A DNA stretch of 64,000 bases from Leptolyngbyaceae cyanobacterium M33_DOE_097 (GTDB lineage Bacteria; Cyanobacteriota; Cyanobacteriia; Leptolyngbyales; Leptolyngbyaceae), in the NCBI GenBank assembly GCA_015296075.1, contig DVDV01000016.1:43756-107755 (forward strand). Reading direction: 5' to 3'. Both the position numbers and the translations under genes were made by a program. The first letter of the stretch is position 1. Each line of letters begins with the position of its first letter. Shown in pieces: positions 55,849 through 64,000 of this stretch. The notes beneath the pieces were generated by a model that was given only the letters and a program-made list of their open reading frames with translations, was not told where the DNA came from and made no database searches.

Positions 55849-58077
55849 TTAACCAAACTTCGCGGCGGTCGAGGCAATCAAGAAGGCGGCATACGTCACG
55901 ATGTAACCCACCGTAAAGTGCGCCAAACCAACAAGGCGAGCCTGAACAATTGAAAGTGCAACAGGCTTGTCCTTCCAGCGAACCAGGTTCGCCAGAGGAG
56001 TGCGCTCGTGTGCCCAAACAAGAGTTTCGATCAGCTCTTGCCAGTAGCCTCTCCAAGAGATGAGGAACATGAAACCAGTTGCCCAAACAAGGTGTCCAAG
56101 GAGGAACATCCACGCCCAGACCGACAGGTTGTTCATGCCGAATGGGTTATAGCCGTTGATTAATGGACCGGAGTACAGCCACAGATAATCACGTAACCAA
56201 CCCATCAAGTAAGTCGAACTTTCGTTGAACTGAGAAACGTTACCTGACCAGATACCCAGGTGCTTCCAGTGCCAGTAGAAAGTAACCCAGCCGATTGTGT
56301 TCAGCATCCAGAACATGGCGAGGTAGAACGCATCCCAAGCAGAGATGTCGCAAGTACCGCCACGGCCAGGGCCGTCACAAGGGAAGCTGTAGCCAAAGTC
56401 TTTCTTGTCGGGCATCAGCTTAGAACCACGAGCATCCAACGCACCTTTGACCAGAATCAAAGTAGTGGTGTGGAGACCCAGGGCGATCGCATGGTGAACC
56501 AGGAAGTCGCCAGGGCCGATGGTCAAGAACAGGGAGTTCGATCCGCTGTTAATTGCGTCTAACCAACCTGGTAACCAGACGTTACCTGCATTAGGCCAAG
56601 CAGTGGTGGCAATGCTATTGGGGTCAGACAGCAACGTTTCCATGCCATACAGCACTTTACCGTGAGCCGCTTGAATGAACTGTGCGAACACAGGCTCAAT
56701 CAAGATTTGCTTTTCAGGAGCGCCAAAGGCAACCACAACATCGTTGTGGACATATAAACCGAGGGTATGGAAGCCCAAGAACAGGGATACCCAGCTCAGG
56801 TGCGAAATAATCGCTTCCTTATGCTCAAGCATCCGAGCCAGCACATTGCCCTTGTTTTGCTCAGGATCGTAGTCGCGAATCCAGAAGATCGCACCGTGAG
56901 CAAAGGCACCCACCATCAAGAAGCCAGCGATGTACTGGTGATGGGTATACAACGCAGCCTGTGTCGTAAAGTCCTTCGCCATGAAAGCGTAAGGAGGCAA
57001 CGCGTACATGTGCTGGGCCACCAGAGAGGTCACCACGCCCAATGCTGCGAGCGCTAGACCAAGCTGGAAGTGCAGCGAGTTGTTGACAGTGTCATACAAC
57101 CCTTGGTGAGGCAAGTTAAATTGCCCTTCGCTGGTACCACCGACCAAGCCCTTCTTGCTATCCAACATTTCGCGGATGCTGTGACCGATCCCAAATTGGG
57201 TCCGGTACATGTGACCCGCAACGATGAAGATAACGGCGATCGCTAAGTGGTGGTGAGCAATGTCGGTCAACCAGAGTGACTCAGTCTGAGGATGGAAACC
57301 ACCTAAGAAGGTCAAAATGGCAGAACCAGCACCATCACCCGTACCAAAGACGTGCCCAGCCGTATCAGGATTAGCGGCGTAAACGCCCCAGTTACCTGTA
57401 AAGAAAGGACGCAGACCTGCAGGGTGAGGCAGGGTAGACAAGAAGTTGTCCCAGCCGACATGCTGACCGCGCGATTCAGGAATCGCAACGTGAACCAGGT
57501 GCCCCGTCCAAGCCAGGGAGCTAACGCCAAACAGAGCCGCCAGGTGGTGGTTCAACCGAGATTCAGCGTTCTTAAACCAGGCTAAGGAAGGGCGGAACTT
57601 GGGCTGCAGGTGCAACCAACCAGCAAACAAGAAGATTGCTGAGAGCAGGAGCAGGAAGATGGAACCTTGATAGAGGTCACCATTTGTCCGCATCCCGATG
57701 GTGTACCACCAGTGATAAACCCCTGAGTAGGAGATATCAACGGGGTAGTTTGCGCCAGCTTGAGTAAATGCTTCAACAGCAGGCTTACCAAACTGAGGAT
57801 CCCAAATCGCATGAGCGATCGGACGAACGTTGAGCGGATCTTTGATCCACTGTTCGAAGTTGCCTTGCCAAGCTACGTGGAACAGGCTACCGGAAGCCCA
57901 CAGAAAGATGATGGCAATGTGACCAAAGTGAGAGGCAAAGATCTTTTGGTAAAGATTTTCCTCGGTCATGCCGTCATGACTTTCAAAGTCGTGAGCCGTG
58001 GCAATCCCGTACCAGATCCGACGTGTAGTGGGATCTTGTGCGAGGTCTTGGCTAAATTTAGGAAATTTAGTCGCCAT
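55849..58077 (-). CDS. psaB: Photosystem I P700 chlorophyll a apoprotein A2
   Basis: One half of the photosystem I core heterodimer: 11 TM helices binding antenna chlorophylls, P700, A0, A1 and half of the FX cluster. 742 residues. It has the FX motif [15 protein letters not shown] near residue 560 and the family N-terminus [22 protein letters not shown]. It starts 21 bases after psaA and shares its transcript. The last helix ends [11 protein letters not shown]. Thylakoid membrane. Confidence 0.98.
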   Translation of the reverse strand: MATKFPKFSQDLAQDPTTRRIWYGIATAHDFESHDGMTEENLYQKIFASHFGHIAIIFLWASGSLFHVAWQGNFEQWIKDPLNVRPIAHAIWDPQFGKPAVEAFTQAGANYPVDISYSGVYHWWYTIGMRTNGDLYQGSIFLLLLSAIFLFAGWLHLQPKFRPSLAWFKNAESRLNHHLAALFGVSSLAWTGHLVHVAIPESRGQHVGWDNFLSTLPHPAGLRPFFTGNWGVYAANPDTAGHVFGTGDGAGSAILTFLGGFHPQTESLWLTDIAHHHLAIAVIFIVAGHMYRTQFGIGHSIREMLDSKKGLVGGTSEGQFNLPHQGLYDTVNNSLHFQLGLALAALGVVTSLVAQHMYALPPYAFMAKDFTTQAALYTHHQYIAGFLMVGAFAHGAIFWIRDYDPEQNKGNVLARMLEHKEAIISHLSWVSLFLGFHTLGLYVHNDVVVAFGAPEKQILIEPVFAQFIQAAHGKVLYGMETLLSDPNSIATTAWPNAGNVWLPGWLDAINSGSNSLFLTIGPGDFLVHHAIALGLHTTTLILVKGALDARGSKLMPDKKDFGYSFPCDGPGRGGTCDISAWDAFYLAMFWMLNTIGWVTFYWHWKHLGIWSGNVSQFNESSTYLMGWLRDYLWLYSGPLINGYNPFGMNNLSVWAWMFLLGHLVWATGFMFLISWRGYWQELIETLVWAHERTPLANLVRWKDKPVALSIVQARLVGLAHFTVGYIVTYAAFLIASTAAKFG

Positions 58078-58098
58078 TTTTTTGTGTTCTCCTCGCGC

Positions 58099-60360
58099 TT
58101 AACCCAGTGAAAGTGTGCGAGCCAGGAAGAATGCCCACGTAGTGACAATTCCTCCCAGGAGATAGTGAGCGACCCCCACTGCCCGACCCTGAATGATGCT
58201 CAGAGCGCGGGGTTGGATTGAAGGGGCAACTTTGAGCTTATTGTGTGCCCAAACAATCGACTCGATCAACTCTTGCCAGTAACCACGACCGCTGAACAAG
58301 AACATCAGGCTGAATGCCCACACAAAGTGAGCGCCTAAGAACAGCAAACCGTAAGCCGACAGAGCCGAACCGTAGGAGGTGATCACCTGGGTCGCCTGTG
58401 CCCACAGAAAGTCGCGCAACCAACCGTTAATTGTGATTGCACTTTGAGCAAAGTTACCCGCTGTGACGTGAGCAACTGAGCCATCTGGGTTGACGGTGCC
58501 CCACACATCGGACTGCATCTTCCAAGAGAAATGGAAGATAACAATCGAGAGGGAGTTATACATCCAGAACAGACCTAAGAAGACATGGTCCCAACCAGAA
58601 ACCTGACAGGTGCCACCCCGGCCTGGGCCGTCGCAAGGGAAACGGAAACCAAGATTCGCCTTATCGGGAATCAGGCGGGAGCTGCGGGCAAACAATACAC
58701 CCTTCAGCAGAATTAGCACTGTCACGTGAATCGTGAAGGCATGGATGTGGTGCACCATGAAATCAGCAGTACCGAGGGCGATCGGCATCATGGCGACTTT
58801 ACCGCCAACAGCAACGACATCACCGCCAAAGGCAAAGCTAGCAGGTGCGAGAGCGTTAGGCGCAGTACCACCTGGAGCCAATGTGTGCAGGTTTTGCACC
58901 CACTGAGCAAAGATGGGCTGAAGTTGAATTGCAGTGTCTGAGAACATGTCTTGCGGACGACCCAGAGCACGCATCGTGTCGTTGTGGATATACAGACCAA
59001 AGCTATGGAAGCCAAGGAAAATGCAGACCCAGTTTAAGTGAGAGATGATGGCATCCCGGTGACGGATCACCCGATCCAACACGTTGTTGTAGTTCACCGC
59101 AGGATCGTAGTCACGCACCATGAAGATGGCACCGTGTGCCGCTCCACCAACGATAAAGAAGCCACCCAGCCACATGTGGTGAGTAAACAACGAAAGTTGG
59201 GTCGCGTAGTCGGTCGCCATGTAGGGATATGGCGGCATGGAGTACATATGCTGAGCCACAATGATGCTTAAGGAACCAACCATTGCCAGGTTGATCGCCA
59301 ATTGAGCATGCCAGGAGGTGGTCAACACTTCGTACAGACCTTTGTGACCTTCGCCACCGATCAAAAGAGGATCCTTATGGTTTTCTAGGATTTCTTTGAT
59401 GCTATGGCCAATACCCCAGTTGGTGCGGTACATGTGACCAGCGATGATAAACAGAACCGCGATCGCCAAGTGATGGTGCGCAGTATCAGTTAACCAAAGG
59501 CTGCCAGTCACAGGATTCAGACCACCCTTAAAGGTAAGGAAATCTGAATAAGCACCCCAGTTCAGGGTAAAGAAGGGAACTAACCCTTGCTTAAAGCTGG
59601 GATACAGATCAATCATCAACTGTTTGTTGAGGATGAACTCGTGAGGCAAAGGAATATCCTTTGGAGCCACACCAGCATCAAGCAGCTTGTTCACTGGTAA
59701 AGACACGTGGATCTGGTGACCAGCCCAGGACAAGGATCCCAGACCGAACAGACCAGCCAAGTGGTGATTTAGCATCGATTCCACATTTTGGAACCACTCC
59801 AGCTTTGGTGCAGCCTTGTGGTAATGGAACCAACCAGCAAAAAGCATCAAACCGGCCATCACTAACGCACCAATCGCAGTGACATACAGTTGAAAGCTAT
59901 TTGTGAAGCCAGCAGCGCGCCACAGGTAGAAAAATCCAGAAGTGATCTGGATACCGTGGAAGCCACCACCAACATCTGCATTCAAAATTTCTTGACCAAA
60001 GATTGGCCAAACCACCTGAGCACTCGGTTTGATTGCTGTGGGGTTTGCCAACCATGCTTCATAGTTAGAAAACTTAGCGCCATGAAAATACATACCGCTA
60101 AGCCAGATAAACACAACGGCTAAGTGGCCGAAGTGCGCGCTGAAGATTTTGCGCGAAACGTCTTCTAAGTCGCTTGTATGGCTATCGAAATCGTGAGCAT
60201 TGGCGTGCAGATTCCAAATCCATGTAGTGGTTTTGGGTCCTCGTGCCAAAGTGCGGTCGAAATGACCCGGCTGAGACCACTTCTCGAAGGAGGTGGGAAC
60301 CGGATTCTTATCGACAACGACTCTTGCTTTTGCTCCACGCTCTCGTGGGGTAGTTGTCAT
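58099..60360 (-). CDS. psaA: Photosystem I P700 chlorophyll a apoprotein A1
   Basis: Other half of the photosystem I core. 753 residues: N-terminus [21 protein letters not shown] cysteine motif [15 protein letters not shown], many His ligands for chlorophyll in 11 TM helices. ATG at 60360 follows AGAGGAGAGTCTCA and matches the conserved start; the frame stays open for another 54 codons upstream (to 60522), which is leader, not protein. First gene of psaA-psaB; expression in cyanobacteria is controlled by light through RpaB. Confidence 0.98.
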   Translation of the reverse strand: MTTTPRERGAKARVVVDKNPVPTSFEKWSQPGHFDRTLARGPKTTTWIWNLHANAHDFDSHTSDLEDVSRKIFSAHFGHLAVVFIWLSGMYFHGAKFSNYEAWLANPTAIKPSAQVVWPIFGQEILNADVGGGFHGIQITSGFFYLWRAAGFTNSFQLYVTAIGALVMAGLMLFAGWFHYHKAAPKLEWFQNVESMLNHHLAGLFGLGSLSWAGHQIHVSLPVNKLLDAGVAPKDIPLPHEFILNKQLMIDLYPSFKQGLVPFFTLNWGAYSDFLTFKGGLNPVTGSLWLTDTAHHHLAIAVLFIIAGHMYRTNWGIGHSIKEILENHKDPLLIGGEGHKGLYEVLTTSWHAQLAINLAMVGSLSIIVAQHMYSMPPYPYMATDYATQLSLFTHHMWLGGFFIVGGAAHGAIFMVRDYDPAVNYNNVLDRVIRHRDAIISHLNWVCIFLGFHSFGLYIHNDTMRALGRPQDMFSDTAIQLQPIFAQWVQNLHTLAPGGTAPNALAPASFAFGGDVVAVGGKVAMMPIALGTADFMVHHIHAFTIHVTVLILLKGVLFARSSRLIPDKANLGFRFPCDGPGRGGTCQVSGWDHVFLGLFWMYNSLSIVIFHFSWKMQSDVWGTVNPDGSVAHVTAGNFAQSAITINGWLRDFLWAQATQVITSYGSALSAYGLLFLGAHFVWAFSLMFLFSGRGYWQELIESIVWAHNKLKVAPSIQPRALSIIQGRAVGVAHYLLGGIVTTWAFFLARTLSLG

Positions 60361-61079
60361 TGAGACTCTCCTCTCTCTAGACAAGGAACGAGGAGTCCCC
60401 CTGTGAACTATCTCCGCCCCCGAACGCTTACCAGTGAAGCCGATGGCTCTTCCTGGCTCTCCCTTGGAACCATAAGATGAATCCGGCAAGGGATGCCTTC
60501 GGTGAGAACAGAGGATCACCACCGGAAACGAAAACGCTCTCGGAGCGGTGAGTCTAGCCCATCAAGGGTTCTCATCGTGACATTATAGGACTTGCACCAT
60601 CTCTGTTTCGGTCATGGTTAACAATATTCAACATGACCGAATTGCAGATATGGTCTAGGTTATAAGGCTGATCTTGGGGCACAAAGTCAAGTCATTGTGT
60701 CAAACTATTTGCAAATCTCAACAGATGAGAAGAGTTGTAAATTTCGCTTTTCATAGGTTTTCAGCGATCGCAATTGATCGACCTCTATAAGAGAGCCGTA
60801 GATCTTTTGATGCATTAACCTTCAATAACTTTTGTTTCTTACTCTGGGTTTAACGTTGCAATTGAAAAGAATTAATGCATTAGGTTGTCAAATTTCTATC
60901 CACCAGAAGCTTGATTAACAGCCATTCTCCGTATTCGCTAGAAAATCTACGGGATGACCTAGCTTTTCCGCTATAGTTCCCTATGGTGGCGCAATAGATA
61001 GACCGTCATCTGTACCAGGCTTTTGGCTTTGCTCTGAGCGATCGCGCCCCAAAGCTGTGTGATTATTTCGGTGAGTGCA
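60361..61079. other. Divergent region, psaA leader and promoter zone
   Basis: About 720 bases. The psaA side has a GC-rich leader (60361-60560), a consensus -10 (60582-60587), a second possible promoter near 60655-60695 and one HLR1-like half site TTTACAA (minus strand, around 60737). The other side should hold the promoter of the proline-rich gene. No RNA gene is recognised. Confidence 0.5.
60582..60587 (-). promoter_or_regulatory. psaA: Candidate psaA proximal promoter -10
   Basis: TATAAT on the minus strand (CCTATAATGTCACG context), with a transcription start expected about seven bases further left, giving a psaA leader near 215 bases. The -35 region is weak. A second possible promoter upstream has TTGACT and TTATAA 19 bases apart (about 60660-60693). 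Confidence 0.45.
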
Positions 61080-62933
61080 ATGAAATTCTGGCGAACTGTT
61101 GCCCCAATTGGCTTAGCGCTACTGCTAACACTTTCCTTACTAATTAACCCTTTCACAACTGACCCCGCAGCAGCTGCTCTTTTCAATCAGAAAGCGAAGG
61201 GCAAACCAACGACAGCGGCAGTCCAAGGCGGCAAAGTCTCTGAAGCTTCACCTCCCGCTCTGTTACAAGAGTTACGGCAGTATATTGATGATCATCAACC
61301 GCAAGTCAGCATCGTGAGTCCGCGCTCGAATGAGGTCTTGAAAGATGACACCGTTAGCGTCAAGTTTCAGGTCAAAGACTTACCTATATTTAAAGACGAA
61401 AAATTAGGTTTGGGGCCGCACCTCCACGTCTTGCTAGATAACGGTCCGTATCAAGCTGTCTACGACTTAAACAAACCCCTGGTGTTTGAGAAGATTGCAC
61501 CCGGTACTCACACGATTCGCGCGATCGCCTCCCGTCCCTGGCACGAAACCTTTAAAAATGACGGAGCATTCGCCCAACTCACCTTTCACGTCTTCGCCAA
61601 AACCGAAGATAACAGCCCTAATCCGGATCTGCCGTTGCTGACCTATAGTCGGCCCCAAGGGAGCTATGGAGCCGAGCCGATTATGCTCGACTACTACCTG
61701 ACCAACGCCCCCTTGCATTTTGTGGCTCAAGAAGACGAAAGCATCGCTGATTGGCGGATCCGGGTGACCGTCAATGGTAGTAACTTTGTACTCTATCGCT
61801 GGCAACCGATTTATCTCAAAGGCTTCAAGCCAGGTCAAAACTGGGTTCAAATTGAGTACCTCGATGAGCGCGGCAACCCCGTCAAAAACGTGTTTAACAA
61901 CACGATACGGCTTGTGAACTATGAGCCAGGAGGCAAAGATACCCTATCGCGGCTTGTGCGGGGTGAGGTCACACTGACCGATGTTAAAGGCATTGTTGAT
62001 CCCAACTATGTACCACCTGCACCGCCAAAGCCAGAGCCGGAACCGATTGTGACACCAACGCCAGCAGCCTCCCCTGCCCCAGTTGTGAAACCAACACCGT
62101 CACCTGAGGTATCGCCCACTCCTGCTGTACCTGGAGTGCCCGCTAAATCCGTTGAACCGTCCGATAAGCAGGCTGAGCCTGCCCCACCCAAATCGGTGCC
62201 GACCGAACCGATCAAGCCGCGTCCGAGCATGACACCGACCAAACCATCGGTCACACCAGAGAAGAAAGTCGAAGTTGAACCAAAGCCGGTCGTCAAACCC
62301 ACCCCGACAGCCAAGCCCGAACCCACGCCAGCCGTGAAACCAGAGCCGATTCCAGAAAAGTTAACTGCACCGCGCAGTGTGCCGACACCTGAACCTGTGA
62401 AGCCAGCTCCCCTGCCTGAGCAACAGCCAAGTCAGGATGAAGCGATCGCTCGGCCCCAAAGACCTACCTTTGATGAGACTCAATCGGTTCCCGCGCCAAA
62501 GCCTGCACGCAAAGTGTTGAAGGCAAGACCCATACCGATGGATACGCCGCGTCCGCAGCCAACTCCAACAGTTCCGGCAACACCTCCAGCACCCGTCGTT
62601 AAAGAACCAGTTCCAACTCCAGAGCCTGAGTGGGTTGAACCCAAGCGGACTGAAGAACTGGAGCGATCGCCCGAGCTGACACCCTCATCTAAATTAGAAA
62701 CGCCAGCGGTTCGTCAACCCGTCGCACCATCACAGCAACAGCAAATGAATGCTGACGAAATGCGGCAGCAGCAACAGCAAGTTACTGAAGTGGAAGAGCG
62801 ATCGCAATCGGCACCGTCTCCCACTTCAGAAACGCCCAAACTTTTAGAACCAACTCCTAGCGCGAGTCCGATCAATGGCTTGAACGAACTCCGGCGGCAG
62901 TTTAGTCGAATTCGCCAGAAAGTCACGGAGTAA
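61080..62933 (+). CDS. Secreted/lumenal protein with proline-rich C-terminal half
   Basis: 617 residues. A signal peptide or anchor (about 1-33, IGLALLLTLSLLINPF) is followed by a folded region (about 60-310) with an Ig-like/cupredoxin-like pattern: VSIVSPRSNEVLKDDTVSV, GPHLHVLLDNGPYQAVYDL and IAPGTHTIRAIASRPWHE, which recurs in cyanobacterial hypothetical proteins. The half after about residue 320 is low complexity, Pro/Glu/Lys/Thr-rich (PTPxPxPxVKPxP). ATG at 61080; a GTG at 61059 is possible. Not recognised as a named family; the Pro-rich part could span the periplasm or wall. Confidence 0.7.
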   Translation: MKFWRTVAPIGLALLLTLSLLINPFTTDPAAAALFNQKAKGKPTTAAVQGGKVSEASPPALLQELRQYIDDHQPQVSIVSPRSNEVLKDDTVSVKFQVKDLPIFKDEKLGLGPHLHVLLDNGPYQAVYDLNKPLVFEKIAPGTHTIRAIASRPWHETFKNDGAFAQLTFHVFAKTEDNSPNPDLPLLTYSRPQGSYGAEPIMLDYYLTNAPLHFVAQEDESIADWRIRVTVNGSNFVLYRWQPIYLKGFKPGQNWVQIEYLDERGNPVKNVFNNTIRLVNYEPGGKDTLSRLVRGEVTLTDVKGIVDPNYVPPAPPKPEPEPIVTPTPAASPAPVVKPTPSPEVSPTPAVPGVPAKSVEPSDKQAEPAPPKSVPTEPIKPRPSMTPTKPSVTPEKKVEVEPKPVVKPTPTAKPEPTPAVKPEPIPEKLTAPRSVPTPEPVKPAPLPEQQPSQDEAIARPQRPTFDETQSVPAPKPARKVLKARPIPMDTPRPQPTPTVPATPPAPVVKEPVPTPEPEWVEPKRTEELERSPELTPSSKLETPAVRQPVAPSQQQQMNADEMRQQQQQVTEVEERSQSAPSPTSETPKLLEPTPSASPINGLNELRRQFSRIRQKVTE

Positions 62934-63015
62934 AGACCTTTCGTGCTAACAAAAAATAGGTTGGGCGATCGCGTGATTGATTGTTCTCTTTGTTCTTTGC
63001 ATTCTGCTGAAGCCC

Positions 63016-63756
63016 ATGCCGTTTGACCTGTGGACGAGAACCAGTGGCACCTGGATTAACATCCTCACCGTCTTGTTAGGAACTAGCCTTGGTTTGCTCT
63101 TGCACAACCGCTTGCCCACTCGTATGCAACGCATCCTGACGCAAGGGATTGGCTTGCTCACCATCTGGATTGGGCTAGGCATGGCCAATCAGTTAGGCAA
63201 AGCCCAGGTCAGTCGAGTCGATGGCGCGATTTTGGGCTTACTCGCTATTACGATTGGCGGCGTTTTAGGAGAATGGTGGCGGATTGAAGATCGTCTGACT
63301 CACCTGGGTGAATGGTTAAAAGCTCGCTTTCGTGGCAAAGGCCGCTTTACTGAAGGCTTTGTTGCCGCCAGTTTGCTGTTTTGTGTGGGGCCAATGACGC
63401 TATTAGGCTGCCTCAACAACGGATTGACGGGTGATGCTGCACTGCTCACCATCAAAGCCTCAATGGATGGCATCGCTGCGATCGCCTTTAGCAGCACCTA
63501 TGGCATCGGCGTTGGCTTCTCCAGTCTGGTGATTCTCATCTTTCAAGGTGGTTTATCACTGGCTGCTGGAGCTTTAGCCGTTGTATTGCCTAACCCAGCC
63601 ACGGATCCAAGGGTAATGCTGATTACGGGTGTCGGGGGGTTAATGGTGATTGCAGTTGGTTTAAACCTGCTGGAAGTTGCCAAAATTCGAGTTGGGTCGT
63701 TTCTGCCAGCCCTCGCGATCGCCCCGATTTTCTCCTGGTTTGCGAGTCTAATTTGA
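63016..63756 (+). CDS. DUF554 family membrane protein
   Basis: 246 residues, about six TM helices. Typical DUF554 sequences are present: GTWINILTVLLGTSLGLLL, LTQGIGLLTIWIGLGMA, the GEWWRIE loop, and FCVGPMTLLGCLNNGLTGD. The family, probably a transporter, has no known substrate. ATG at 63016 places GTW near the start as in relatives; an in-frame TTG at 62977 would add a leader of 13 residues. Follows the Pro-rich gene by 82 bases on the same strand. Confidence 0.88.
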   Translation: MPFDLWTRTSGTWINILTVLLGTSLGLLLHNRLPTRMQRILTQGIGLLTIWIGLGMANQLGKAQVSRVDGAILGLLAITIGGVLGEWWRIEDRLTHLGEWLKARFRGKGRFTEGFVAASLLFCVGPMTLLGCLNNGLTGDAALLTIKASMDGIAAIAFSSTYGIGVGFSSLVILIFQGGLSLAAGALAVVLPNPATDPRVMLITGVGGLMVIAVGLNLLEVAKIRVGSFLPALAIAPIFSWFASLI

Positions 63757-63972
63757 GAAGCGGCTAGGGCAACGGTAATACAAAACCTGGCAGGACTGAT
63801 TCGCCAGAAAGCTCGATCGAGAAAGCAACCACGTGCTTCGCTCGTCCGGCTCGGTAAATCTCAACCTGCTGATCCTGTGGGTTGATTAACTAATCTAATG
63901 TCAGTTCGGGATAAGGAGGGGTGGAACAGATACAGTTGAAAGTACCTAATTCTCAACGCATCTGACCACCCT
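63757..63972. other. Intergenic region before the right edge
   Basis: About 215 bases, no gene supported. Near 63947-63970 there is ACCTAATTCTCAACGCATCT, which could be the outer end of the insertion element whose transposase might start at 63973. Confidence 0.35.
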
Positions 63973-64000
63973 ATGCTTAGTTTAGAAGCCTTGTTTTGCC
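63973..64000 (+). CDS. Possible start of an IS982-type transposase, cut by window edge
   Basis: Nine codons (MLSLEALFC) from ATG at 63973 to the edge. They resemble the N-terminus of IS982-family transposases, which have (M)xSLExLFCxVDDFC in my memory of cyanobacterial copies. Too short to be sure. The frame is open to the end of the window. Confidence 0.3.

Noticed and set aside
62006..62326. Glycine-rich minus-strand frame
   Set aside because: Mirror of the Pro-rich repeat region of the plus-strand gene.
1..64000. CRISPR array
   Set aside because: No series of regularly spaced identical repeats was seen on reading the window.
1..64000. HIP1 octamers (GCGATCGC) as specific regulatory sites
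   Set aside because: They are abundant throughout genes and spacers, as is usual in cyanobacteria, so individual copies carry no information here.

Overview
The window is chromosomal DNA from a cyanobacterium. It carries psaA and psaB, a homologue of the essential photosynthetic regulator RpaB (Ycf27), a Ycf37-like photosystem I assembly factor, a gamma-tocopherol methyltransferase, squalene-hopene cyclase, several small cyanobacteria-restricted families, and very many copies of the HIP1 octamer GCGATCGC inside and between genes. Moderate GC content, long spacers, hairpin repeats and a broken kinase gene fit a Leptolyngbya-like filamentous lineage. That placement is an inference; nothing here identifies genus or species.

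Layout. 1-4.7 kb: a site-2 protease cut by the left edge, the tsf/rpsB translation pair, a family 2 glycosyltransferase and a lumenal pentapeptide-repeat protein, all on the minus strand. 5.1-8.8 kb: an adenylate cyclase with a PilJ-like sensor, tRNA-Pro(UGG), then an AT-rich patch of poorly conserved small genes with strong hairpins. 8.9-16.8 kb: metabolism and tRNA modification (queA, VTE4-type methyltransferase, a three-repeat SH3-like secreted protein, queC, shc, hpnB-like glycosyltransferase). 16.8-17.5 kb: a gene-free cluster of GC-rich hairpins. 17.5-29.4 kb: an orphan response regulator, a glutaredoxin/BolA pair, a subtilase with P-domain, a membrane M48-type protein that has lost its zinc ligands, a GAF histidine kinase and an SLH protein. 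29.9-41.1 kb: clpB, an endonuclease III homologue, small secreted proteins, a cytochrome c6-like protein, radA and rpaB (divergent), and a cysteine desulfurase. 41.4-49.8 kb: Ycf37-like, a solute-binding protein, rplT/rpmI, and the rimP-nusA-ylxR-infB cluster. 49.9-55.7 kb: a probably frameshifted membrane gene, an ABC-F ATPase, dnaB and a Ser/Thr kinase split by a frameshift. 55.8-60.4 kb: psaA-psaB with a long leader. 61-64 kb: a proline-rich secreted protein, a DUF554 membrane protein and the possible start of a transposase at the right edge.

Most of the window is conserved core genome: translation, photosystem I, stress proteolysis and chaperones, DNA replication and repair, queuosine, hopanoid and tocopherol metabolism. 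I found no CRISPR array, prophage, secretion cluster or recognisable multi-gene defence system. The most unusual items are the ligand-less M48 homologue, two genes with apparent frameshifts, the tandem SH3-like repeats, the dispersed hairpin/MITE-like repeats, the attenuator-like hairpin before rimP with a separate 606-base leader before infB, and the AT-rich accessory patch at 6.7-8.2 kb.
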